Assembly (NCBI GenBank): GCA_023663025.1
Contig: JAMPIC010000006.1
Span: forward strand, 23,093-87,092
Direction: 5' to 3'
Length of the DNA stretch: 64,000 nucleotides
From: Prevotella sp.
GTDB taxonomy: Bacteria; Bacillota; Clostridia; Oscillospirales; Ruminococcaceae
The number at the start of each line of letters is the position of its first letter. Positions within the stretch are counted from its first letter, which is position 1. Under the pieces are notes generated by a model that saw only the letters and a program-made list of their open reading frames with translations, searched no databases and was not told where the DNA came from. Of the stretch, positions 26,198 through 35,648 are shown one piece after another. Position numbers and translations under genes: made by a program.

Positions 26198-27355
26198 TTA
26201 TTCGGGGTCGGATTCATAAATAAGCGATATGTGAATGATATGCATATCATCGTTGTTGTGCTTATAGGCGGAGCGGATATGAGTGCCGAAGTTCCCGTTG
26301 ATGTCCTCGATGATGTTTTTGATCTCCTTGCTGTCGAAAAGCCTTGCCATTGCGGCGAAATAAGCGTCGTCGGAGGATAAGCGTATCTCGGCTTCTCTTT
26401 TTCCCGCAAGTCCCGCGGCTTTTATCTGTTCGGTAAGAGCCTTTGTGCCGTCCGAAGCCGTATCGAATACCAGACCTTTTCCCGCAAAGTAGTTCAGTTC
26501 GCCGCTTTCGCAGGAGGTAAGCCCGCTGCAAAGTCCGTCGGAAAAATGGGTTTTGCCCTCGATCTCGCTGTCCTTTACCAGCAGATAGTCGTGGCGGACG
26601 AAATCGGGGTCATTGCGGCTGAGAATGGGGTCGTCCCAAGTGCAGTCTACGTTGTACCAGTTTCCGTTCAGCAGAACCTTGTTCCAAGCGTGGGAAACGC
26701 CCTCCTTTGTCTCGCCGAAAGCCGTGTAATTGGGTATTCCCGCCTTGTCGCAGAGAGCAGACATTGCCGCCGCGTAGCCCTCGCACTGACCGTATCCGGT
26801 CACAAGGACGCCGTAAGCCGATTTGACGTGCTCCTCGGTATCGCTGAAAGCGCAGTTAGCCGCTATGGTATCGTGGAAGTACACGATCTTGTCGAAATCC
26901 GAAGCGCCGCCGGGAAGCTCCCCGATTATTGTCGAGAGGGCAAGATCGAGTTCGGCGCGTTTTATCTCTGCGTCCTCGCGTCCGTAAAGGTAATGGATGC
27001 GAAGCACGGATATTTCGCGTTCCGGGGCGTAAAAAAGGTTGCTCAGCCAGAAGCAGCTTCGTTCCTGCGAATAGACCAGTCTGTATATTTTGCTTGCCGT
27101 GTCTCTGGATATGGGCGGGTCGAAGGACACGGTATCCTTGAAACCGGAGACGGCGTCGTAAATTTTGTCGTACACCTGCTGCTCCTCCTCCGAAAGGGAG
27201 GCGTAGACCGGCGAAACGAACTCGCCTGCCGGACTGCTGTAGTTATCGGTCGTTTCCGCCGTGTTTTCCGCAGGCTCTTCCGAGACTCTTCTGCACGACG
27301 GAAGAGCCAGCGCAAAAGCCGTACAGAGAACGGCGGCAGCAATTCGTTTTTTCAT
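26198..27355 (-). CDS. Transglutaminase-like lipoprotein, paralogue 3
   Basis: A 385-residue predicted lipoprotein. The ATG at 27355 is chosen over an upstream in-frame start because it begins the signal peptide (MKKRIAAAVLCTAFALALPSC, lipobox Cys21). The triad is C191 (QCEGYA), H222 (HAWN) and D237 (NVDCTWDDP). There is almost no linker. It begins 11 bases after paralogue 4 ends and lacks a strong ribosome site, so coupled translation is likely. Confidence 0.86.
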   Translation of the reverse strand: MKKRIAAAVLCTAFALALPSCRRVSEEPAENTAETTDNYSSPAGEFVSPVYASLSEEEQQVYDKIYDAVSGFKDTVSFDPPISRDTASKIYRLVYSQERSCFWLSNLFYAPEREISVLRIHYLYGREDAEIKRAELDLALSTIIGELPGGASDFDKIVYFHDTIAANCAFSDTEEHVKSAYGVLVTGYGQCEGYAAAMSALCDKAGIPNYTAFGETKEGVSHAWNKVLLNGNWYNVDCTWDDPILSRNDPDFVRHDYLLVKDSEIEGKTHFSDGLCSGLTSCESGELNYFAGKGLVFDTASDGTKALTEQIKAAGLAGKREAEIRLSSDDAYFAAMARLFDSKEIKNIIEDINGNFGTHIRSAYKHNNDDMHIIHISLIYESDPE

Positions 27356-27366
27356 ATCGGTTCTTA

Positions 27367-28740
27367 TCAGTTGTAGATAACGTCGAATTCGATCAGCAGC
27401 AGATTTTCGTTGCACTCGTCGTTAACGCCCTTAACGCCCGAGAAGCTCTTTGCGTGATCGTTGTAATCCATTTTTGCGGCGTATATCTTGTCGTAAACGT
27501 CCTTGGAGCTTACCGCGATCTGCGCCGTTCTGGTGCCGTCCTTTGCCGCTCTTTCGATTTCCGCCCTGATGGCTTTGTCGGCGGAATCAAAGTCGCTGCA
27601 GACCTTTCCGCTTTTCACGAAATAGTTCTGGTCGTTGTCGACGCAGGCGGGAGGAGTGAAGTATGTTACATAGTTTCCATTGGAGAGCTTTTTCTGACCG
27701 ACGTGCATATGAGTGAGGTTATGTATTCCGCTGTCGGGCACAAGGAAGAAGTTGTAGCGGATATTTTTGTAATTGGGGGTGTTGAGGATAGGGTCGTCCC
27801 ATGTAGCGTCCAGATTGTACCATTTTCCGTCCACGTCCACAACGTTCCACGCGTGGGTCTGACCGGAATTGGTTTCGCCCGTCACGACCATGCTGACGAT
27901 GCCCGCCTTGTCGCAGAGGTACTGCATAGCCTTTGCGTAGCCCGCGCATTGGATATTTCCCTGCGCTTCGCCGCTGCCGAAGGCGTTGTAAATGGTGGAG
28001 TTGTAGTCCGTAAGTTCGTCCTTGAGTTCAAACGTGGAGTTGAGCACCAGATAGTCGTGGAACACCTTCAGCTTGTCGAATGTGGAGGATTTTCCGTTTG
28101 CCTCGGCTACAAGCTTGTCGGCTACAGCGTCGATGGACTTCTGCATATCGTTGATAGCCGCTGAATCCTTGGTAAGGTAAAAGAGCTTGCCCACCTTGAG
28201 CTTTGCGTTCATGTAGAAAAGACGGGGTTCCTGCATATAGACAAGACCGTATATTTTCGACCATTCCTCAAGGGTGTAAGCGTCCTCGTCGCATATTTTG
28301 TAGCGAAGTCCCTCGATACCCGCCACGATCTCGTCGTAGAGTTTTTTCTCCTCGGCGGTAAGCGTGGAGTATCCGTATCTTTCGGTATTTGTTTTGGCAA
28401 TGTTGAGCTGGGGAGCTTCGGTGGCTGAGGTCGCCATTGCGCTGAGGATCTCGTCCTCGCCGAGAGTGTCGGCGGGAACCGGCGCGGTCCCTGTGGGTTC
28501 TGTGAGGACGTTTCCGCCAACTCCCGTAACAGTCTCTCCGTTTTCGTCGGTTACGGCTTCGCCGGGAGAAGCGCTGCCCGGGCTTTCGGAGCCGTCCGGA
28601 TTGCCTATAACGTTTACCGAAGCGGAGGTCTCTCCGTTCCCGGAGGAATCCTCGCTGCTGCAGCCTGCGGCGAATACTGCCAGCGACGCTGCGAGAGCCG
28701 CCGAAACCGCCGCCGTATAAATTTTCCTGTTTTTTCTCAT
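27367..28740 (-). CDS. Transglutaminase-like lipoprotein, paralogue 4
   Basis: A 457-residue predicted lipoprotein (lipobox Cys27, FAAGC). A Gly/Ser/Glu/Thr linker spans about residues 30-100. The helical segment YSTLTAEEKKLYDEIVAGI is the shared pre-domain motif. The triad is C265 (QCAGYA), H296 (HAWN) and D311 (NLDATWDDP). AAAGGAAAC precedes the ATG. A 138-base spacer divides it from paralogue 5. Confidence 0.86.
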   Translation of the reverse strand: MRKNRKIYTAAVSAALAASLAVFAAGCSSEDSSGNGETSASVNVIGNPDGSESPGSASPGEAVTDENGETVTGVGGNVLTEPTGTAPVPADTLGEDEILSAMATSATEAPQLNIAKTNTERYGYSTLTAEEKKLYDEIVAGIEGLRYKICDEDAYTLEEWSKIYGLVYMQEPRLFYMNAKLKVGKLFYLTKDSAAINDMQKSIDAVADKLVAEANGKSSTFDKLKVFHDYLVLNSTFELKDELTDYNSTIYNAFGSGEAQGNIQCAGYAKAMQYLCDKAGIVSMVVTGETNSGQTHAWNVVDVDGKWYNLDATWDDPILNTPNYKNIRYNFFLVPDSGIHNLTHMHVGQKKLSNGNYVTYFTPPACVDNDQNYFVKSGKVCSDFDSADKAIRAEIERAAKDGTRTAQIAVSSKDVYDKIYAAKMDYNDHAKSFSGVKGVNDECNENLLLIEFDVIYN

Positions 28741-28827
28741 AAGATCAGTTTCCTTTCAAAGATCGTGCTTGGATAATGCGGGTTTCCGCCGTTTGTTTCG
28801 GAACGCGCGGAAACATTTACGAATACA

Positions 28828-28863
28828 GGGGCAGGGGGAAAAAGCATATTTGACCCCCGCCCC
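28828..28863. other. G/C hairpin in spacer between lipoprotein genes
   Basis: GGGGC-A-GGGGG pairs with CCCCC-G-CCCC across an AT-rich loop of about 15 bases, shortly after the paralogue 5 stop. No T-run follows, so it may be an attenuator or RNA-stability element rather than a full terminator. Confidence 0.4.
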
Positions 28864-28878
28864 ATATATACTTAAAGT

Positions 28879-30540
28879 TTAATCGTTGTATGCTATATCG
28901 TACTCGACAACGAGAATGTCCTCCGTGAGGGAAGTCTGGAGCTTAAGCTCCTTTACGCTGCTGTCTTTTTCTTTCGCGTAATTCTGGAACGCTCTCCAGT
29001 AGGATTTGTCGCGGAGAGCTTCCCAAAGGTCGTGATCCGTTACTCTGATATGAGCGACGTTCTTTCCGGCTTCTATTGCCGCGTCAAGTTCAGCGTACAT
29101 AGCCTGTTCGGCGGTTTTAAGGTCGCTGTATTCTTTATTGTACGCCTTGAAGTAGTAGCAAGCCGTCTTTGTGCAGGCGGGGGGAGTGTATATCTTAACG
29201 CGGTTTCCGTTTCCTCTTGTAACCGTGCTGATATTGAGATGGGTATTTTTAATCATATCGTCGTTTGCGAGGAAGAACAGATAGCGGATATAGCTGCTTC
29301 TGCCGTAGTTTGTCATCGGGTCGCCCCATGTTGCGTCCAGAATGTAGTATCCGTTGTCGCAGTAAACGATGTTCCACGCGTGAGTGCTTCCCGCCGTATT
29401 GTTGCCCGTAACCACCATGCAGTCGATGCCGGCAATGTCGCAGAGATAGAGGACGGTCTTGGCATAGCCTTGGCACTGAAGCTCGCCGCCGTCGGTCAGA
29501 CCGTTGTAGATGCCGCAGGTTCTGTAGTTGCCCTGGAGGCTGAAGGTATTGTGGGTGATAACCCAATCGTAGATGGCTTTAAGCTTGCTTACGGTGCTGC
29601 TGTAGCTGTTGACCTTGCTCATTACCTCGCTGACGGTGGCGTCGATCTCTTTCTGAGCAGAAGCGGCTTTTTCGGCGGTAAGGTCAAACTGGAGACTGAG
29701 TATGCCTCCCAGAGAAACGGGGACAAGGTTTGACAGCCAGAAAAGCTGGGGCTCCTGATTGTAGACGAGAGAGTATACCCTGACGATATCGTCCGAGGTA
29801 AGCGAAGAGGGCACTTCTACCTGAGTTTGGAAATTCGACGCCGCCTCAACGATATCGGCATAGAGCTGCTGTTCGGATTGGCTGAGCTGCTGATAGGGAT
29901 ACCTGTCGGTATAGCTCCTGGTATAAGAAGCGTTCACGGGAGCGGACGAGGAGGTCTTTTTGGTTGTTTCCTCGGGAGTCTCGGTCTTTTTGCGTGTTGT
30001 TGATGCGGCAGTTGTGGATTCTGCGGGCTTCTGGTCGGTCACATAGTCGGAGTGAATGAACGTGCCGTCCGCAAGCTTATAGTAACCCGTGTCCGTTGCG
30101 GCAACGATGTTGATCTTCTGACCAACGTCGTATTTCTTTACGGATTCCGAGCCTACTATCGCCTGAGTTCTGGAGTAGCAGGAGGTCTTTATGTAAAGTG
30201 TCTCGCTGATCTCGGTCTCGTTCCATGCCTTTGCCGCCGCCGCTGAAGCCGTCGCCGACGTTTCGGAGGAAGCGGACGTTGCGGAAGTGGTTTCCTCCGC
30301 GCTTGTTTCGGTCTCGCTTTCCGCGGTTGTTTCCGTGGTGGTTTCCTCGGGAGCGGTTGTGGTTTCCTCAGTGGTTGTTTCCGTCTCGGATTCGCTTACG
30401 GTCATTGTCGTAAGAGACACCGACGGCGAGGTTTCGCCCACCTCCGGAAGTCCTGCGGAATCCTCGTCGGTTTTCTTACAGCCGGCGAGCATTGACGCCG
30501 CCATAAGGAACGCAAGGATCAGACTAATTTTTTTCTTCAT
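28879..30540 (-). CDS. Transglutaminase-like lipoprotein with SH3-like domain, paralogue 5
   Basis: A 553-residue predicted lipoprotein, the first of the tandem set. The ATG at 30540 (AAGGAGAG upstream) begins the signal peptide (MKKKISLILAFLMAASMLAGC, lipobox Cys21). A Thr/Glu/Ser-rich linker is followed at about residues 115-180 by an SH3-like domain (YDVGQKINIVAATDTGYYKLADG), then a second linker. The transglutaminase-like domain has C356 (QCQGYA), H387 (HAWN) and D402 (ILDATWGDP). The start overlaps the upstream CNNM/CorC gene by 17 bases, tying them into one operon. Confidence 0.87.
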   Translation of the reverse strand: MKKKISLILAFLMAASMLAGCKKTDEDSAGLPEVGETSPSVSLTTMTVSESETETTTEETTTAPEETTTETTAESETETSAEETTSATSASSETSATASAAAAKAWNETEISETLYIKTSCYSRTQAIVGSESVKKYDVGQKINIVAATDTGYYKLADGTFIHSDYVTDQKPAESTTAASTTRKKTETPEETTKKTSSSAPVNASYTRSYTDRYPYQQLSQSEQQLYADIVEAASNFQTQVEVPSSLTSDDIVRVYSLVYNQEPQLFWLSNLVPVSLGGILSLQFDLTAEKAASAQKEIDATVSEVMSKVNSYSSTVSKLKAIYDWVITHNTFSLQGNYRTCGIYNGLTDGGELQCQGYAKTVLYLCDIAGIDCMVVTGNNTAGSTHAWNIVYCDNGYYILDATWGDPMTNYGRSSYIRYLFFLANDDMIKNTHLNISTVTRGNGNRVKIYTPPACTKTACYYFKAYNKEYSDLKTAEQAMYAELDAAIEAGKNVAHIRVTDHDLWEALRDKSYWRAFQNYAKEKDSSVKELKLQTSLTEDILVVEYDIAYND

Positions 30541-31924
30541 TTTGCATACTCTCCTTTTCTTCGCTTGTTGTATCATCTTTGATAATTTTTGCCTTGATTT
30601 TGGTAATGCACCTGTCCTCTGTAAGCAGGACGGTGAAAAGCACTCCGCAGTGTTCGACGGAGGGATTTTCGTTTTCCTCCGGGAGACGTCCCAGAAGCTC
30701 GGCGATAAAGCCGTTCATTGTGTCGAAGCCGTTTTCCTCGGGAAGTTCAATCCCGAAAACGGGAAGTATCTCCTCCGGGTCGGCGTCGCCCGCTATAACA
30801 TAGGTGTCCTCGGAAATCTTGGTGATCTCGGCTTCTTCCTCGTCGTACTCGTCCTGAATATTTCCGACTATCCTTTCAACGATATCCTCCATCGTTACCA
30901 GACCCGCCGTTCCGCCGTATTCGTCCGCAACGGCAGCCATCTGCATTTTCTCGGACGTGAGCCGCTTGAAGGCTTCGCCGCAGGGGACGGATTCGGGAAG
31001 ATAGATAATGTCCCGCATAAAGCTTTTTGCTTCCGTTTCCTCCGCGGATTCCGAACCGACCAGACAGAGCAGATCCTTGACGCAGATCATACCCGCTATA
31101 TGGTCGATGGTCTCCTCGTAAACGGGTATTCTGGAAAATCCGCTGCTTATGGCGGCGTTCACCACCTCTGAGACCTTTGCGGACATTTCCACAGCCGTTA
31201 TGTCGGTGCGGTGCGTCATGATGTCCGAAAGAGTGAGATCGTCAAACTCAAAAACGTTGTTGATCATTTCCCGCTGGGATTCCTCTATAACGCCGGTTTC
31301 GTTGCCCGCGTCCACCATCATCAGAATTTCCTCCTCGGTGACGATGTCCCGTTCGGGAGAGCCTTTCGCGCCGAAAAGCGGAGAGACCAGTCTCACCAAA
31401 AAGGAGGACAGGGCTGTAAGGGGCGTAAGAGCCGTTACCAGAAACTTCACAAACGGCGCGCAGAAAACTGCGAACCTTTCGCTTTTTGCAGCGGGAAGCC
31501 TTTTGGGGACCCCTTCGCAGAAAGCGGTAAAAACCGTCACGGTCAGCAGGAGAACGGCGATCGCCGCGATTATATCGGCGGCGGGGTTTGCGGCTGAGAC
31601 GAACCCGCCGCAGGACAGCTCTCCTCCGACAAGAAGGCGGGAAATCCGCGCCGCGGGCGTGAACAGCAAAAACATAGCCAGATAGGCGGCTGAGACGCCG
31701 GTGAGCGTTCTGTTTACGGAAAAAGCGGTCATAAGGCGAGCGGGTTTTTCGGTCATATCGGCAAGAAGAAGCCGTCTTTTTGATTTTTCGCCGCTGCGGA
31801 GCTTTCGCCTGTCCGTTTCGGTCACAGCCGATTCGCAGACTGTGCAGAAGCTTTTGTAAATAAGTATAACGGCGAGAACGGTCCAGCCGATGATCCAACT
31901 TCGGGGATACCCGTCAGAATCCAT
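30524..31924 (-). CDS. CNNM/CorC-family membrane protein (DUF21-CBS-CorC)
   Basis: A 466-residue protein. The N-terminal part has membrane segments of the DUF21/CNNM type (to about residue 175). A CBS pair follows (DIMTHRTDITAVEMSAKVSEVV; SGFSRIPVYEETIDHIAGM), then a CorC/HlyC C-terminal domain (DTMNGFIAELLGRLPEENE). Relatives are magnesium/cobalt exporters, formerly called hemolysins. The ATG at 31924 with GGAAGGAAG is preferred to a TTG seven codons upstream. It leads the operon that continues into the lipoproteins. Confidence 0.88.
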   Translation of the reverse strand: MDSDGYPRSWIIGWTVLAVILIYKSFCTVCESAVTETDRRKLRSGEKSKRRLLLADMTEKPARLMTAFSVNRTLTGVSAAYLAMFLLFTPAARISRLLVGGELSCGGFVSAANPAADIIAAIAVLLLTVTVFTAFCEGVPKRLPAAKSERFAVFCAPFVKFLVTALTPLTALSSFLVRLVSPLFGAKGSPERDIVTEEEILMMVDAGNETGVIEESQREMINNVFEFDDLTLSDIMTHRTDITAVEMSAKVSEVVNAAISSGFSRIPVYEETIDHIAGMICVKDLLCLVGSESAEETEAKSFMRDIIYLPESVPCGEAFKRLTSEKMQMAAVADEYGGTAGLVTMEDIVERIVGNIQDEYDEEEAEITKISEDTYVIAGDADPEEILPVFGIELPEENGFDTMNGFIAELLGRLPEENENPSVEHCGVLFTVLLTEDRCITKIKAKIIKDDTTSEEKESMQNEEKN

Positions 31925-32029
31925 AATCAACTTCCTTCCGGTCAATTATTTTGCGCAAAAGATTTCATATTGGGCGGCGGCAGGCGTTTTCGTGAAAGCG
32001 CAGACGCCGCGCAAACTGACACATTAAAA

Positions 32030-32058
32030 ATTATACAACAAACCGACAAAAAAGTCAA
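32030..32058 (-). promoter_or_regulatory. SigA-type promoter of the CorC-lipoprotein operon
   Basis: On the minus strand TTGACT and a perfect TATAAT are separated by 17 bases, about 105 bases before the ATG. It would drive the CNNM/CorC gene and probably all five lipoprotein genes. Confidence 0.85.
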
Positions 32059-32189
32059 GGTCGCCGATACAGCCAATTATTATGAAAAATGACCTTAAAA
32101 ACGCCCGATTTTTGTTTTGTTTGTGCGTTTCGGACAATTGCCGCCGGTTTGCTGTAACCAAAACTTAAAAAATGTAAACGCTTTGTAAC

Positions 32190-33659
32190 TTATTTCGCAG
32201 CGCCGGAGGACGCCGCCGGGTTCTCTCCGCCGTTTCCGAACAGCTCCTCCGCTTTTTTTGCGTCGATGCCGCGCACCCGGTGCTTGGCGGCGCGTTCTCC
32301 CCTGCTGTAGACCCAGACGTCGCAGGAGCCGTTGAACCGCTGGAAAACGGTGCGCGTGAGCTTGACGTAGGCTATCCTGCTTTTCGGCACGATGACCGTG
32401 TGGAATTTTGAAAGCGTGCAGTATTTCAGCGTCAGCGTATCGTCTCCGAAGCCGATGCCGGTGGTAAATTTTGCCGCTGTTTTTACCGCGACCAGATACA
32501 GTGAGGGAATTTCCCCCATTATCAGCAGGAACTTTATAATTCCGTTCCATGCGGGAAAAAATCTTGCCGCGGCAGCCGCTCCCACGGGCAGAGCGACAGC
32601 CGCGAGCAGGGGCGCCCACAGGAACGGCAGTATATAGGACGGCTTCGGCTTGAGAGAAATATTACTCAGTGTAAAATTCGGCAGTATCATCCGCATGGAG
32701 CTCATGACGCGCTTTTTGGTTGTTATCGGAACGAAAACCGGTATCTCGTTCTTGGACTTTCCGTAGCCTGTGCAGCTTACATGAACGGACGTTACGCGGC
32801 ATATTTTCATAAGCAGGTTCTGACGCAGATCGGCGCAGTTCACCTTGGTAATATTTACATAATATTTCCATTTTGAAAAGAACCCGTTCCGCACCGTGAT
32901 GTTGTTCCCGCACCGCTGTATGCGGAAGTTGATGTGCCTCAGCAGATTGGAGACAAAAGAAAATCCCCAGCCCAGCGCGATTACCAGCGTGAGCGATACG
33001 GCTGCCGGGGTAACTCCCGTGATTATTTTCCGCATCAGCTCGGTCACATCGTTTACGGCGTGGAGGAACTGTTCCTCAAGACGGTTTCCCACTATGCGGC
33101 TGCCCTGAATAAAAAAAGTTCCGAGGAAAATTACTCCCGAAAGCGTGGAAGAAAACACCAATGAAAAGAACACAAGATTGGCTTTGGACGCCTTGTAGGT
33201 TATCTTTGCGTTTGTCGACTTGTTTGGAATATTATTGTAAATTCGTGTGTAATCGGTTAACTTAACAATAAGTTCCACATCGGCTTTTTTCCCGTTTCCG
33301 AGGGTGGATTGGGAGTCCGAATCCAGAGCGACCGTTACCGCGCGGATAGGGCGCATCCATATCGAGCGCACCGCAGAGGCGCAGGCTATCGCCGAATAGG
33401 GGACGGTAAATTTGTTCCTGACAAAAATCCCGTGAGAGACGGAAATTCCTTTTTCTCCCACCTCAAACCGCACAAAATACCACCTGAGGACGGCAAAGCC
33501 GATCATCAGCAGGACGACGATCAAGTCCCAGTAAGCGCCGCGCAGCCAATGGTAAAAGTCAAACCCCGCCGCCGCCAGACCGCGCACCAATGGTATGAGC
33601 AGCATCCAGAAATTCCTTGTGGTGTATTTTAAAATTGCTATCTTATGCTGGTGCGACAC
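32190..33659 (-). CDS. PH-domain membrane protein, YdbT-like
   Basis: A 489-residue membrane protein with three bacterial PH (DUF304) domains alternating with hydrophobic pairs. Recognisable repeats are VGEKGISVSHGIFVRNKFTV, CGNNITVRNGFFSKWKYYV and DDTLTLKYCTLSKFHTVIVP. The start is GTG directly after the stop of the partner gene, with GGGGAGGG upstream. YdbS/YdbT pairs in Bacillus affect sensitivity to certain peptides; the exact role is unknown. Confidence 0.82.
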   Translation of the reverse strand: MSHQHKIAILKYTTRNFWMLLIPLVRGLAAAGFDFYHWLRGAYWDLIVVLLMIGFAVLRWYFVRFEVGEKGISVSHGIFVRNKFTVPYSAIACASAVRSIWMRPIRAVTVALDSDSQSTLGNGKKADVELIVKLTDYTRIYNNIPNKSTNAKITYKASKANLVFFSLVFSSTLSGVIFLGTFFIQGSRIVGNRLEEQFLHAVNDVTELMRKIITGVTPAAVSLTLVIALGWGFSFVSNLLRHINFRIQRCGNNITVRNGFFSKWKYYVNITKVNCADLRQNLLMKICRVTSVHVSCTGYGKSKNEIPVFVPITTKKRVMSSMRMILPNFTLSNISLKPKPSYILPFLWAPLLAAVALPVGAAAAARFFPAWNGIIKFLLIMGEIPSLYLVAVKTAAKFTTGIGFGDDTLTLKYCTLSKFHTVIVPKSRIAYVKLTRTVFQRFNGSCDVWVYSRGERAAKHRVRGIDAKKAEELFGNGGENPAASSGAAK

Positions 33660-34157
33660 TTAAAGCCCTCCCCTGCTGCTTAGATAAAGCTGTATTTTTT
33701 TGTGGATTTCTTCCATATCGGATTGGGACAAAAACATCATTACAAGCCGTCCGCCGTAAGCGTTTATTAACAAAAAGTTAAAACTTGTATAGCCTGAAAG
33801 AGGCATGGAAACCGTAGTCGTATACTGTATGGAGGACATCTTCACATACACGGTGTTGCGGAAAAATACTCCGGAGCGTATAATTATTTCGTCTGCGGAA
33901 AGCGTGTAGCTTACGGAGCGGTACCACAGAGGCAGAATAATCATAAGGAAAATCACATATGCTGTTACAAGCAGTCCGATAAATATCCAGATGATTATTT
34001 CCGGGACGGTGAATTTTGCCAAAGCAAAGTAGTCTGGATACCGCGCTTCCAGAAAATACAGCAAGTATTTTAACGCGATAATTATACAAATTATCAGAAG
34101 AAATGTAAAAACTCTAAGGAATTTTAAGCTTCTTCTATCCGCATAGTATTTTTTCAT
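33660..34157 (-). CDS. PH-domain membrane protein, YdbS-like
   Basis: A 165-residue protein with two membrane segments (residues 15-35 and 45-75) and one bacterial PH domain (SYTLSADEIIIRSGVFFRNTVYVKMSSIQY in continuous frame). It is directly followed by the YdbT-like gene, with stop and start codons adjacent. The arrangement and sizes match the ydbS-ydbT pair. Confidence 0.82.
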   Translation of the reverse strand: MKKYYADRRSLKFLRVFTFLLIICIIIALKYLLYFLEARYPDYFALAKFTVPEIIIWIFIGLLVTAYVIFLMIILPLWYRSVSYTLSADEIIIRSGVFFRNTVYVKMSSIQYTTTVSMPLSGYTSFNFLLINAYGGRLVMMFLSQSDMEEIHKKIQLYLSSRGGL

Positions 34158-34276
34158 AACGGCAAAAAACCTCGTTTGTCTTTAATTTATGTGGAAACCG
34201 GGGAGAAACACTATATAGTATATCACATTTCGGAGCATAAAAACTTTTCCGAACGATATTCAACGGAGGGACGGTC

Positions 34277-35647
34277 TTGCATAGTTTGTACGGCATATTG
34301 TATGATACGTTAAGTAATATTATTATTAAATTAAACGATTTGTTATGGGGATTCGGAACCGTTGCCCTTGTATTCGGAGCGGGAATTTTTTTTACTGTGC
34401 GCTTTAAAGGCTTCAATATTATACATATAGTACATATTTTCAAGTCCACGCTTTTCGGAGGGAAATCGGCTTCCGGCAAAAGCTCAAAAGGAAAGATATC
34501 CCAGTTTAGAGCGTTGTCAACCGCACTTGCAGCCTCCATGGGGACGGGCAATATTATCGGCGTTGCGGCTGCCGTTTCGCTCGGAGGGGCGGGCGCGGTT
34601 TTTTGGATGTGGGTCTGCGCGCTTTTCGGAACGGCGACGGGTCTGGCGGAAAATATTCTCGGAACAAAATATCGGCGGCACAGCGGCGGTCCCATGGCAT
34701 ACATAGCTCACGGAGCGGGAATGCCCCGTCTTGCTGCGGTATACGCCGCCGCCTGCGCTGCGGCTTCTTTCGGGATCGGCAACATGACCCAGACAAACGC
34801 GCTTTCGGCGGCAATGTCGGAATTCGGCGTCCCCCCGCTTATATCGGGACTTGCCGCCGCGCTTGTGTGCGGCGCGGTGATATTCGGCGGCGGTAAAAAA
34901 GTTGCTGCCGCCGCAGAAAAAATGATACCCGCCGTATCGCTTTTCTATATTGCGGGAGCTGTTTTCGTAATGGTATTATTTGGCGAAAATATTTTGGATA
35001 TGTTAAAAAACATTTTCGCGTCCGCAGTAGGATATTCACAAATTGCGGGAGGGATATGCGGTGCTGCTTTGAAAAAGGCTGTGACAGTCGGGCTGCGGCG
35101 CGGAGTTTTTTCCAATGAAGCGGGCATGGGAAGCTCTGTGCTTGTTCACACGGAAACAGGCTGTTCCGAGCCGCTGCAAATGGGAATGTGGGCAGTGGCG
35201 GAAACAGTCATAGACACGCTGATATGCTGTACAGCCACCGCCTTTGTTATCCTGCTGACGGGCGCGGACGCTTCCGGCGCGGAAGGACTTGCCATGGTGA
35301 CGGAAGGTTTCAGCCGCGGCTTGGGGAGCTTCGCGGTATTTTTCGTGTCCGCGTCAACGGCGGTGTTTGCCGTGTGTACGCTGCTGGGCTGGTATTTTTA
35401 CGGGGAAAAATGCGTTCTCTATGTGTTCGGAACAGGAAACTCCAAAGCGGTTCTTCTGTACCGCATTCTCTACACGGCGGCGGCGTTCTTGGGGGCTGCC
35501 GCGGAGCTTTCCCTCGTCTGGGGAGCAGCCGACATTCTCAACTGGTTCATGCTTGTCATAAACCTTTTATCCGTACTGCTTCTGAGCGGAGAAGCCGCAG
35601 AGTGCGTGAACGATTATACAAAGAGTATATTCAAAAAGAAAAAATAA
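34277..35647 (+). CDS. AGCS-family sodium:amino-acid symporter
   Basis: A 456-residue membrane protein with about ten hydrophobic segments. The family signature GTGNIIGVAAAVSLGGAGAVFWMW occurs at about residues 93-115, along with FGTATGLAENILGTKYR and GVFSNEAGMGSSVLVH. AGCS proteins import alanine or glycine with sodium. The start is TTG 34277, with GGAGGG seven bases upstream. It is divergent from the PH-domain pair and appears to stand alone. Confidence 0.9.
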   Translation: MHSLYGILYDTLSNIIIKLNDLLWGFGTVALVFGAGIFFTVRFKGFNIIHIVHIFKSTLFGGKSASGKSSKGKISQFRALSTALAASMGTGNIIGVAAAVSLGGAGAVFWMWVCALFGTATGLAENILGTKYRRHSGGPMAYIAHGAGMPRLAAVYAAACAAASFGIGNMTQTNALSAAMSEFGVPPLISGLAAALVCGAVIFGGGKKVAAAAEKMIPAVSLFYIAGAVFVMVLFGENILDMLKNIFASAVGYSQIAGGICGAALKKAVTVGLRRGVFSNEAGMGSSVLVHTETGCSEPLQMGMWAVAETVIDTLICCTATAFVILLTGADASGAEGLAMVTEGFSRGLGSFAVFFVSASTAVFAVCTLLGWYFYGEKCVLYVFGTGNSKAVLLYRILYTAAAFLGAAAELSLVWGAADILNWFMLVINLLSVLLLSGEAAECVNDYTKSIFKKKK

Positions 35648-35648
35648 G

